Positions 7,005-14,884 of a DNA stretch of 25,572 bases are shown piece after piece. The DNA comes from Nitrospira sp. UBA2083 (GTDB lineage Bacteria; Nitrospirota; Nitrospiria; Nitrospirales; Nitrospiraceae). A model generated the notes under the pieces. The model saw nothing but the letters and a program-made list of their open reading frames with translations, made no database searches and had not been told where the DNA came from. The DNA lies in assembly GCA_002331625.1 (NCBI GenBank), contig DCZN01000004.1:2738-28309 (forward strand), in the 5' to 3' direction. A program made the translations under genes and the position numbers. Each line of letters begins with the position of its first letter. Within the stretch, counting starts at the first letter, position 1.

Positions 7005-7529
7005 CGTCATGTCCCTCCTCTTCTCATATCTAGGAGCACAATATCCCGTCAAAAGCGCTCTATCTTATCACCCTGGATTCCTGACATATAAGTCCAGGTC
7101 GGTCCAGACCAGCCGTGTAACAATCACGAACGGCGATAGCCGCTTCTATCTCAACTCCTGACCTGGCAGACAGAACTCATTCCGTTCCTGAGCTGGTCGT
7201 CATGCCAAGTCTCATCACAAGTGGTTCTCTCAACTCATGAAGTTCCAGGAGTTACGGGCTCCTGTCCCAGACTCAACGCCTACATGTTATCGCATGGCAC
7301 GGGAGTCTTAGAATGTCTCCTCCAGTCTCGAATCTGAGGAGTCACCCTATCACGGACTCTCTCCTCTGAATCTAATTAGATACACTAACTAGAATCCATT
7401 TCGATACATCTTCTGTGAGTGGCAGAAGTGTCGGTATACGTATAACTCAATAGAATATCGAAGGCTGTTGAAAGTACAGACACTCTGCATGCTACCGGTG
7501 GTTGTCGGTAAGCATGCCCTGGATCGGCA
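7005..7529. other. Non-coding region between divergent genes
   Basis: No gene is seen in this 0.5-kb stretch upstream of the RTX gene. It holds several symmetric sequences: a hairpin CTCCTCCAG/CTGAGGAG (7317-7341, one bulge), a perfect palindrome TCTAATTAGA (7371-7380), a perfect palindrome TATACGTATA (7435-7444) and a long hairpin at 7487-7517. Clustering of palindromes just upstream of a large exported-protein gene suggests regulation of that gene. Confidence 0.5.
7487..7517. promoter_or_regulatory. Long inverted repeat just upstream of the RTX promoter
   Basis: GCATGCTACCG (7487-7497) pairs with CGGTAAGCATGC (7506-7517) through 11 base pairs with one bulged A, around an 8-base loop. No T-run follows, so it is not an intrinsic terminator. 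It ends 12 bases before the predicted -35 box of the RTX gene, a good position for a dimeric regulator. Confidence 0.4.
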
Positions 7530-7558
7530 TTGAGTTTGCTAGGAATACGCATCATTAT
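7530..7558 (+). promoter_or_regulatory. Candidate promoter of the RTX gene
   Basis: TTGAGT (7530-7535) and CATTAT (7553-7558) are separated by 17 bases and each match the sigma-70 consensus at four of six positions. Transcription would begin near 7565, leaving a leader of about 68 nt that ends in an AGGAGG ribosome site. Confidence 0.35.
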
Positions 7559-7632
7559 AAAAACCGCTTCCTCTCATCGAACCTGGCCGAGAGGATCGGT
7601 GCAAGAGAACAAACCAATAATAGGAGGCTCTG

Positions 7633-9024
7633 ATGGCTATCATCAATGGAACACCGGGTAATAACATTCTCAATGGCACGGCCGGTGCCGACGAGATCAA
7701 CGGACTTGGTGGGCATGACCAGCTTTTCGGCGGGAGGCACGATGACACGCTCAACGGCGGCGACGGCAACGACAAGCTCGACGGCGGAAGCGGCAATGAC
7801 TTTCTGAACGGGGGCGCCGGGGCCGATACGTTGAACGGCGGCAACGGCGACGACCAGCTGAACGGTGATGCCGGGGCCGACACTTTGAACGGCGGTGACG
7901 GCTTTGATAGGCTGGACGGTGGAACCGGGGTCGACACCATGAATGGCGGCGACGGAAGCGATACCTATATTGTGGACAACGTAGGCGATGTGGCAAAGGA
8001 GTCATTTGACGATGACCTAGGCGGGTTTGATTCCGTGGAAGCCTCCGTTACCCATACTCTGGGCTTCGGGATCGAGGACCTCAGACTGACAGGCTCTGAT
8101 GCCGTCAATGGCACAGGTAACGGAAAGCACAATTCCATCTTTGGCAATGACAACAACAACGTGCTCTCGGGACTGGCCGGGAACGATTTCCTCAACGGCG
8201 GTTTCGGCAACGACCGGTTGAACGGTGGGGCTGACAATGACTCGCTCTTCGGCGACGGCGGCGACGACCAGCTGAGCGGAGGGGTCGGCGATGATTCGCT
8301 CAACGGCGGCAGCGGCAACGATTTCCTGAACGGAGGGATCGGGGCCGACGTCATGAACGGTGAAGACGGGAACGACACCTATATTGTGGACAACGTGGGT
8401 GATGTGGCGCAGGAGTTTTTTTCCCCGGAAGGCGAGGTGGACATCGTGCAGGCATCAGTGACTCATGCCCTGAGCGCCGAGATCGAAAACCTCAGCCTGA
8501 CCGGCGCAGCTGCTATCAACGGCACGGGCAACGAGAAGGGTAATGTCATCACCGGTAACAGCGGCAGCAATGTGCTCTCCGGTCTGGATGGCAACGATAC
8601 GCTCAACGGCGGCAGCAGCAATGACCAACTCGACGGCGGTAATGGCGATGACCAGCTACTCGGTGGAGCCGGGGCCGATGCCCTGATCGGTGGTCTGGGT
8701 GCCGATATCTTCAAATATACATCGGCTAGCGACAGTCCAGCTGGTGCCGGGAGGGATGTCATCATCAACTTTCAATCGGGCGCAGGAACCGACGACCGGA
8801 TCGATCTGGCCGAAATCGATGCCAATACCTTGACGAGCGGCAACCAGGCGTTCACCTATATTGGCAGCGCGGCCTTTACGGCGGCAGGACAGCTCCGGTA
8901 TGCCGGAGGAGTCCTGTCAGGCAGCACCGATGGAGATACGGCACCGGAGTTTGAGATTCAGCTGCTCGGCGGCCCGACTCTCTTCGTCAATTCAGCGTCG
9001 GCGGGCACCGACATTCTCCTGTAA
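7633..9024 (+). CDS. RTX calcium-binding repeat protein, probable type I secretion substrate
   Basis: The 463-residue protein is built from glycine/aspartate nonapeptides of the form GGxGxDxLx, the calcium-binding beta-roll of RTX proteins, in three blocks (about residues 8-108, 160-245 and 295-345). Between them sits a module starting DTYIVDNVGDVA, seen twice (residues 110 and 248), so a 138-residue (414-bp) unit is tandemly duplicated. The end (about 345-463: GADIFKYTSASDS, then RIDLAEIDA, ending GTDILL) resembles the serralysin C-terminal domain, which carries an uncleaved type I secretion signal. There is no N-terminal signal peptide, no catalytic domain and no cysteine. ATG 7633 follows AGGAGG. 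No ABC exporter, membrane-fusion or TolC gene is in the window. A surface or extracellular structural role is likely; a toxin role has no support. Confidence 0.88.
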   Translation: MAIINGTPGNNILNGTAGADEINGLGGHDQLFGGRHDDTLNGGDGNDKLDGGSGNDFLNGGAGADTLNGGNGDDQLNGDAGADTLNGGDGFDRLDGGTGVDTMNGGDGSDTYIVDNVGDVAKESFDDDLGGFDSVEASVTHTLGFGIEDLRLTGSDAVNGTGNGKHNSIFGNDNNNVLSGLAGNDFLNGGFGNDRLNGGADNDSLFGDGGDDQLSGGVGDDSLNGGSGNDFLNGGIGADVMNGEDGNDTYIVDNVGDVAQEFFSPEGEVDIVQASVTHALSAEIENLSLTGAAAINGTGNEKGNVITGNSGSNVLSGLDGNDTLNGGSSNDQLDGGNGDDQLLGGAGADALIGGLGADIFKYTSASDSPAGAGRDVIINFQSGAGTDDRIDLAEIDANTLTSGNQAFTYIGSAAFTAAGQLRYAGGVLSGSTDGDTAPEFEIQLLGGPTLFVNSASAGTDILL

Positions 9025-9039
9025 GCATTGCATCTCTAC

Positions 9040-9069
9040 GACGGGCGCCGCTATTCAGAGGCGCCCGTC
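9040..9069. terminator. Perfect hairpin between converging genes, possible bidirectional terminator
   Basis: GACGGGCGCC (9040-9049) and GGCGCCCGTC (9060-9069) form a perfect 10-bp GC-rich stem with a 10-base loop, 15 bases after the RTX stop. The sigma-54 regulator gene ends nearby on the other strand. There is no T-run on either side, so it may be a transcript-stabilising or Rho-associated structure instead of a classic terminator. Confidence 0.45.
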
Positions 9070-9136
9070 CCGAGGCGAGACAGAACTCGTAACGATCTCG
9101 CAGGTGAAATAGAAGAAATCCGGAGAGCAGGAAAGG

Positions 9137-10585
9137 TTACTCTCCCTCTCCTTGGTCATCGTGGTACGCCGAGGGAATCCCGTAACGTTTACACTTTTCC
9201 CAAAGAGCCTTGCGGGATAATCCCAAAATCCGCGAGGCGGTTGTGCGGCTGCCCTCGACCCGTTCCAGTACGGAGACAATGTAGTCTTTCTCAAACCCCT
9301 CTCGCGCCGCAGCCAGTGACGTCATGGTCTGGTCCTTTTTCTTGGTCGAACCACTCAACCCTTCGCTGCAGAAGCCGCAAGCCTCCTGGGAAACTCCCCC
9401 TGTATAGGGGCAGGACTGGAATCCGCAGAGATCCGTCGGTTGAACCATGGCGTGGTCTCGTCCCAGTGCCACAGCCCGTTCGACAAGATTCTGCAACTCT
9501 CGGACATTCCCCGGATAGGAATACCGCAGCAACAACTCGCGTGCCGGCTGAGAAAACCCGCGCAACTGCTTATTCAGTTTCTGCGAACAGGTTTCCAGAA
9601 CATGCCCCGCAATCACCAGAATATCTTCTTGCCGTTGCCGAAGTGGTGGCACGATGATCGGGACGACATTGAGCCGATAAAAGAGGTCTTCGCGAAACCG
9701 TCCCTGCGCCACCTCTTTGCGCAAATCTTTTTGGGTGGCACACACAAGCCTCACATCGGTCTCAATAGGCTGGTTACTTCCAAGCCGTTCAAAGACCCGC
9801 TCCTGCAAGACGCGCAGAAGTTTCACCTGCACCACAGGCGAGATTTCTCCGATTTCGTCAAGAAAGAGGGTCCCTCGGTTGGCCATTTCAAACCGCCCCC
9901 GTCGCTGACGCAACGCCCCTGTGAACGCTCCTTTTTCATGACCGAAGAGTTCCGCCTCCAATAGCGTTTCAGGCAATGCCGCGCAGCTGACCTTAATCAA
10001 CGGGTATTCCCGACGGGCGCTGTTCTGATGAAGGGCGTTGGCGACCAACTCCTTCCCCGTGCCGCTTTCTCCGACAATGAGGACGGTTGAATCGGTTTCG
10101 GCAACCAGCTTGATCTTGTCCAATACCGCGCGCATCTGGCTATTTGCGCCCAGGATGCCGTTAAAACAGAACTTGTCCTCGAGCTGGTGTTTGAGTTCCT
10201 GATTTTCTCGACGCAAGGCAATCACCCCACTGATCCGCTCAACGATCAGCAGTAATTCATCCATCTGAAACGGTTTTGTGATGTAGTCAAAGGCCCCCAG
10301 CTTCATCGCCCCGACGGCGGTTTCCACGGAACCATGAGCGGTAATCACGAGTACTTCCGTGTGAGCCGCCTTCTCCTTGGCCGTCTTGAGCACGGTTAAT
10401 CCGTCGGCTCCCGGCAACCGAAGATCGGTGATCACGAGATCGAAGGTCTTCTTCTCAATCGCCTGTATCCCTTCCGCGCCGGTTGGAACCGCATGCACAT
10501 CGCACCCAACGGCCTCTAACGCATCTAGCATCGAAAGCCGCATGAGGGGCTCATCATCGACCAACAGAACACTTAAGTCCTTCAT
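9137..10585 (-). CDS. Sigma-54-dependent response regulator (NtrC/ZraR class)
   Basis: The 482-residue protein has a receiver domain (acidic pocket D10/D11, phosphorylation site D54, T82, K104) and a sigma-54 AAA+ domain. The AAA+ domain shows Walker A GESGTGKE (172-179), GAFTGA loop (219-224), Walker B TLFLDEIGE (239-247) and an R-finger region near REDLFYRL. A Fis-type helix-turn-helix follows (about 445-470, TTASRILGLSRKALWEK). An unusual linker holds four cysteines, C387, C392, C403 and C406. The ATG at 10585 overlaps the kinase stop codon in ATGA, so the two are translationally coupled; longer starts up to 10828 would lie inside the kinase gene. Phosphorylated by the partner kinase, it would activate sigma-54 promoters, with targets unknown. 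Confidence 0.93.
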   Translation of the reverse strand: MKDLSVLLVDDEPLMRLSMLDALEAVGCDVHAVPTGAEGIQAIEKKTFDLVITDLRLPGADGLTVLKTAKEKAAHTEVLVITAHGSVETAVGAMKLGAFDYITKPFQMDELLLIVERISGVIALRRENQELKHQLEDKFCFNGILGANSQMRAVLDKIKLVAETDSTVLIVGESGTGKELVANALHQNSARREYPLIKVSCAALPETLLEAELFGHEKGAFTGALRQRRGRFEMANRGTLFLDEIGEISPVVQVKLLRVLQERVFERLGSNQPIETDVRLVCATQKDLRKEVAQGRFREDLFYRLNVVPIIVPPLRQRQEDILVIAGHVLETCSQKLNKQLRGFSQPARELLLRYSYPGNVRELQNLVERAVALGRDHAMVQPTDLCGFQSCPYTGGVSQEACGFCSEGLSGSTKKKDQTMTSLAAAREGFEKDYIVSVLERVEGSRTTASRILGLSRKALWEKCKRYGIPSAYHDDQGEGE

Positions 10586-13500
10586 GCTTCTTTCTCCACC
10601 AAGGAACGCTCTCGTGAGACAGGTAGACACAGCGTAAATATGCTGCCCTTCCCGACTTCGCTCTCGACCAAAATTTTCCCTCCGTGACGCTCCACGATGC
10701 CCAGCGTCACCGAAAGACCCAATCCCGTCCCCTCCCCTTCGCTCTTGGTCGTAAAGAAGGGATCGAAGACACGCGGGAGGACCGACGCAGGGATGCCTGA
10801 TCCCGTGTCCTGCACATCCACACGGCACACCCCTTCAGCCACGGACGTTCGAAGCGTCAACACGCCGCCATGTTTCATCGCTTGCACGGCATTGAGGATC
10901 AAATTCATCAGCACTTGCTCGATCATGTGCCGATCGACCAGGACATGAGGAAGACCATGCCCTGCTATGACTTCCAAGCGAATATGATTGGGCGCAAAGA
11001 GATGGGTCGTCAACGTCAACACCTGATCCACGATGTGATTGATATCGGCCGGACTGAATGCCGGTTCATGTTGCTGCGAAAAGTCGAGCAGTTGGCGAAC
11101 GATCTTTTGAACGCGTCGGACGCCATGTTCCATAGAGGCCCAGTACTCCTCTTGACGTGCCGGTGACGGTGTCCCTTTTCGAAGATTGTAGAGGCAATTG
11201 AGAATCCCGCCGAGCGGGTTATTGATCTCATGCGCCACACCGGCTGCAAGTTTTCCTACGGATGCCAATTTTTCCGCATTGCGAATCTGTCGCTCCAGTT
11301 TTTTGGTCTCCGTCATATCCCGCGCGATCCCGAGCACCCCGAGCACTTCACCGTTCACCCCATGCAACGGCGACACGCTCACCATCACGGCACGCGGTTC
11401 ACCCAGCCGAGTCACGACCTCGACCTCGTACACTTGTTTCGCTCCGATATCCAGGGTGGTCTTCAAGCGTCGCCCGCGATGACGCCGAGAGAGCAGCGAC
11501 AGATAGGGACGGCCGATCAGGTCATCTTTGCGATACCCCCATGCATCGACCTTACTATTGACATACGTGAACTGTTGATCGAGATCGAGCGTATAGATCA
11601 CGTCGTTGGCGTTCTCGAGCAGATTCTCGAGATATTGCTTCGTCTCCTCGATTTCTCGAGTGCGTTCGCTGACTTTCAGCTCGAGTTCCTCACGGTAGGA
11701 CTGCAGTTGGCGCTCAAGCTTTTTCCGATCGGTAATATCGCGGAGCTGGACCATCACAAGCATGGGCTCGGTGCCACCCACCCGAATCAAGTCCATTTCC
11801 ACGGGAATTTCATGCTGATCCGCGTGATACACCACAATTTCCTGAGTTGCGACCTGCCGATGCTCCATACTGACATCGGACAACCAGCCGGCGAATGCCT
11901 GGTGATACTGAGCGAGCACGATATCAAAGATCGGTTTTCCGCTGACCTCCGATTCCGCATAGCCCAGTACTTGGTGTTCCCGCTCATTGACGGCAACCAC
12001 CTCTCCCGTCACGCTCACCATGAACACGGAATCAGCCACAAAATCGAAGAGCGCCTTGTAACGGGCCTGTGATGCGGTCAACTGCTTTGTCCGTTCGGAG
12101 ACGACTTGCTCCAGCCCCACGGCATAGTGCTGCAACTCTTGCTCAAGGCGGCGGCGTTCCGTCACATCTCGGACAAAGGCGCGAGAGTGCACCAGCCCGC
12201 CACGTTCCTGATCGAACAGCGCCGTCGCATGAATTTCTACATCAATCGATCGGCCATCCTTGGCCAACAAGGCCGTCTCCATTGAGCTCTGCCCGCGACT
12301 GACAAGTTGTTCGAGGTAGTGCAGCACGTGCACTTCCTGCCCACTGGGAACCAACTCCCACAGTTTCTTGCCCAGCATCTCAGTACGGCCATACCCGAGC
12401 TTGTCGAGCCCTGTCTTATTGACGTGAACCAGCCGACCACCTCGGTCCAGTTGGCAAATCATTTCAGGAGCATGCTCGATCAGGTCACGATACTTCTCTT
12501 CCAGTTGCCTGACTTCGGCTATTCGTTGTTCCAATTGTCCGAAGGACAGTTGAAGATTCGTCGCCATTTGATTGAACGCCTGAGCGAGCCCTTCGATTTC
12601 ATCACCGGTCTTCAACTCCAGCCGCTGGTTCAGGCGACCGCTCCCGATCTGCTGGACCCCCTCTTGTAACAAACGCACCGGCTTCGCGATCCGACGGGCC
12701 GTGATGATTCCAATTCCGCCGAGCCCCATCAACACCGCCACTCCAAATAGGAAGATCTTAGCCATCAATTCCCCTAGTGGAGCAAAGGTTTCCGCAGGGT
12801 CCTGGCGGACGACGGTCAACCACCGTTTTCCACCAAGACTGCCCGTTGCAAGCTGGTCAGCAAAACGCACCGGGGCAATCCCGATCAATGCATTTTTGTG
12901 GCCGTGCGAATCGTCAGCCGCCACGATCCACCCCGGTTTTGTGATCCCCAGCGCACCCATCAATGCTGAATCCACTGAGTGGGCCTCCGGTGCAAGGAGA
13001 GGACAAATGACGACGCCCCCATCCGAAGCCACCAGCATGGCATGTCCGGTGACACCGAACGACTCCTCGGCAATGGACTGGAACAGCGTATCGCGACGAA
13101 GCAGAATCGTCACGGCGCCGATGACGCTCCGTCGCTGATCATCCAGGATCGGCGCCGCCACGACGACGACGTGGGTTCCAAAAGCGGGATCAAAGGCGAT
13201 CTCGCTTACATACGACCGTCGGTTGCCGCTCTTGACGACCGCTTGCCACCAGGCCGTCTTCGCATAGGAATACTCCACTTGTGGAATTGAACTGACGACC
13301 AACGCGCCTTGCCCGTCAATGACCAGAATGCCGATATAGTCCGATTTTCGAATCTCATGCCACCGAATCAAGTAATTGGTGACGATTCGGTTGACGAACA
13401 GCGGGAATTCACTGCGTCGATCCCGTTGCCCCCATCGCTGCTGCCAATCCTTGATGATCTCCAAGATGCTCTGTGCGTCCTTGCCCTCATACGAACGATT

Positions 13501-13761
13501 GGCTTCCGAGACTGCGGTACGGAGGAACGGTGTGGTCGCAAGCTGCTGGGCTTCATTGACCCCTCTCGTCACATGCATCTCGATTCGGCGGGCGGTTTCG
13601 CCCGCCACTTCTTTGAAGTTGGCTCCTGTCGATTCATGCAACGCTCGTCGTTCTTCGACATAGATCAGGACAAGCAGGAGAGCGAGCGGGAGGAGGCCGA
13701 CCAACACGATCGCGCCGATGATTTTCTGCTGGAGACTGTACGACCGGCTCCAGAGCGCCAT
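10582..13761 (-). CDS. Membrane sensor histidine kinase with Cache, HAMP and three PAS domains
   Basis: The 1059-residue protein has a first membrane helix (about 13-34), a periplasmic region of about 300 residues with Cache-like features (YIGILVIDGQGALVVSS; FGVTGHAMLVASDGGVV) and a second helix (about 335-354). HAMP (355-407) and three PAS domains (about 423-535, 565-678 and 710-820) follow. The dimerisation domain has H844 (GVAHEINNPLGG). The ATPase domain shows N953/N957, DTGSGIP (985-991) and GTGLGLS (1011-1017). The periplasmic sensor suggests a small-molecule ligand. The start is ATG 13761, which gives a sensible first helix; the open frame extends to 13944 but that part is not kinase-like. 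Its stop overlaps the response regulator start by four bases, making a two-component pair. It lies downstream of secF. Confidence 0.92.
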   Translation of the reverse strand: MALWSRSYSLQQKIIGAIVLVGLLPLALLLVLIYVEERRALHESTGANFKEVAGETARRIEMHVTRGVNEAQQLATTPFLRTAVSEANRSYEGKDAQSILEIIKDWQQRWGQRDRRSEFPLFVNRIVTNYLIRWHEIRKSDYIGILVIDGQGALVVSSIPQVEYSYAKTAWWQAVVKSGNRRSYVSEIAFDPAFGTHVVVVAAPILDDQRRSVIGAVTILLRRDTLFQSIAEESFGVTGHAMLVASDGGVVICPLLAPEAHSVDSALMGALGITKPGWIVAADDSHGHKNALIGIAPVRFADQLATGSLGGKRWLTVVRQDPAETFAPLGELMAKIFLFGVAVLMGLGGIGIITARRIAKPVRLLQEGVQQIGSGRLNQRLELKTGDEIEGLAQAFNQMATNLQLSFGQLEQRIAEVRQLEEKYRDLIEHAPEMICQLDRGGRLVHVNKTGLDKLGYGRTEMLGKKLWELVPSGQEVHVLHYLEQLVSRGQSSMETALLAKDGRSIDVEIHATALFDQERGGLVHSRAFVRDVTERRRLEQELQHYAVGLEQVVSERTKQLTASQARYKALFDFVADSVFMVSVTGEVVAVNEREHQVLGYAESEVSGKPIFDIVLAQYHQAFAGWLSDVSMEHRQVATQEIVVYHADQHEIPVEMDLIRVGGTEPMLVMVQLRDITDRKKLERQLQSYREELELKVSERTREIEETKQYLENLLENANDVIYTLDLDQQFTYVNSKVDAWGYRKDDLIGRPYLSLLSRRHRGRRLKTTLDIGAKQVYEVEVVTRLGEPRAVMVSVSPLHGVNGEVLGVLGIARDMTETKKLERQIRNAEKLASVGKLAAGVAHEINNPLGGILNCLYNLRKGTPSPARQEEYWASMEHGVRRVQKIVRQLLDFSQQHEPAFSPADINHIVDQVLTLTTHLFAPNHIRLEVIAGHGLPHVLVDRHMIEQVLMNLILNAVQAMKHGGVLTLRTSVAEGVCRVDVQDTGSGIPASVLPRVFDPFFTTKSEGEGTGLGLSVTLGIVERHGGKILVESEVGKGSIFTLCLPVSRERSLVEKEA

Positions 13762-13904
13762 GATTACCCCAAGAAGAGCTGTCGATGCGGTGTCGCCACA
13801 ACGGACCTGTTTACGGCAGGTGACGACTCTCGGCCCGTGCCGCCCCTCACTCCCAACACCGCGCAAGGTATGAGCGGCACCCGACGCTCTATTCCACCAT
13901 TCGC

Positions 13905-14822
13905 TTAATTGCGTTTCAAGAGGCGGCCCGGCGTTCCAGGCCACAACAGCAGGAGTGGGCTCGCCACGAACACGGAGGAATACGTCCCGAAGATGACACC
14001 CCAGAGGAGCGCCAGAGAGAAATCATGCAGCACTTCTCCACCCGCCAAGGTCAGTGGGATAAGGACGAGCACAACCGTCAAGCTCGTAACGATGGTGCGG
14101 CTCAAGACCTGATTGATCGCCGTGTTGATTGTGGCTTCCTCGCTCTCACGACGGCGCTGTTTCAGATTCTCTCTGATCCGATCAAACACGACAACGGTAT
14201 CCGTCAAAGAATAGCCGGCAAGGGTCAAGAGTGCCGTCACGATCAAGAGGGTAATTTCCTTATCGAGAATATAGAAGGCCCCCACCACAGCCAAGACGTC
14301 ATGGAACGTCGCCAGGGCCGCTGCCACACCAAAGCGAAGTTCGAATCGCGCCGCAATGTACAGAATAATACCGACAAACGAGATCACGATGGCGACGAGC
14401 GCATCTTCCTGGAGTTTCTTGCCGATCGTCGGACCGATTTCCGTCGTGGAATCGACCACAAACTTCTTGCTCGGGAATTCCTTGGAGAAGACTGCGACGA
14501 CACGCTCCGCAACTTTCTCTTCGATCGTCGTCGACGCCTTGACTCTGATCAGCAGCTTGTTGTCTTGCCCGAATTCCTGCAACTCCGCATCGGGAAGCCC
14601 ATTGGCCTCTAAGACCTTCCGGGCTTCATCAATCCGAACCGGCTCGTCGAACTTGAGCTGAACTGCAGTCCCCCCGGCAAAGTCGATGCCCAAGTTGGCA
14701 GCACCTCTCGCAATTTGCACGAGCGCAATCAGCCCAAGCAACACCATGATGCCTGAAAAGAGAAAAGCGAACTGTCGCTTCCCCATGAAGTCAATGTTGG
14801 TTTTCCCTAGAATCTCTAACAT
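13905..14822 (-). CDS. secF: Protein translocase subunit SecF
   Basis: The 305-residue membrane protein works with SecD as the proton-motive-force-driven partner of SecYEG, pulling exported proteins across the inner membrane. The first helix follows a short cytoplasmic stretch (LGKTNIDFMGKRQFAF), then the SecF hallmark GIDFAGGTAVQL (45-56), a periplasmic domain, and five C-terminal helices that include the typical GYSLTDTVVVFDRIREN motif. I chose ATG 14822 because of GGGAG six bases upstream and the family's usual N-terminus. An ATG at 14882 would add 20 polar residues right after the secD stop. It ends the yajC-secD-secF group. Confidence 0.95.
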   Translation of the reverse strand: MLEILGKTNIDFMGKRQFAFLFSGIMVLLGLIALVQIARGAANLGIDFAGGTAVQLKFDEPVRIDEARKVLEANGLPDAELQEFGQDNKLLIRVKASTTIEEKVAERVVAVFSKEFPSKKFVVDSTTEIGPTIGKKLQEDALVAIVISFVGIILYIAARFELRFGVAAALATFHDVLAVVGAFYILDKEITLLIVTALLTLAGYSLTDTVVVFDRIRENLKQRRRESEEATINTAINQVLSRTIVTSLTVVLVLIPLTLAGGEVLHDFSLALLWGVIFGTYSSVFVASPLLLLWPGTPGRLLKRN

Positions 14823-14884
14823 GCGCGCTCCCTTTTGATCGCTCTGAGCTTCTCCCTGAATGGGTATGGCCGACGGCTTCATGG

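Noticed and set aside
7751..8378. Minus-strand open frames rich in Arg, Pro and Ser opposite the RTX gene
   Set aside because: They are low-complexity complements of the Gly/Asp repeats.
7633..8700. Regularly spaced DNA repeats that could suggest a CRISPR array
   Set aside because: The repeats are in-frame 27-base codon units of an RTX protein, with no unique spacers.
9028..9657. Plus-strand frame of 209 codons across the end of the sigma-54 regulator
   Set aside because: It overlaps conserved regulator sequence and begins just after the RTX stop without a ribosome site.
10586..10828. Longer N-terminus for the sigma-54 regulator
   Set aside because: The extra 81 codons lie inside the kinase ATPase domain, and the ATGA overlap gives a standard receiver-domain start.
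11230..12072. 280-codon plus-strand open frame inside the histidine kinase
   Set aside because: The kinase frame has clear PAS and kinase motifs throughout; the opposite frame shows no recognisable domain or good ribosome site.
13762..13944. Longer N-terminus for the histidine kinase
   Set aside because: The extra residues run into secF and show no conserved features, while ATG 13761 gives a normal first membrane helix.
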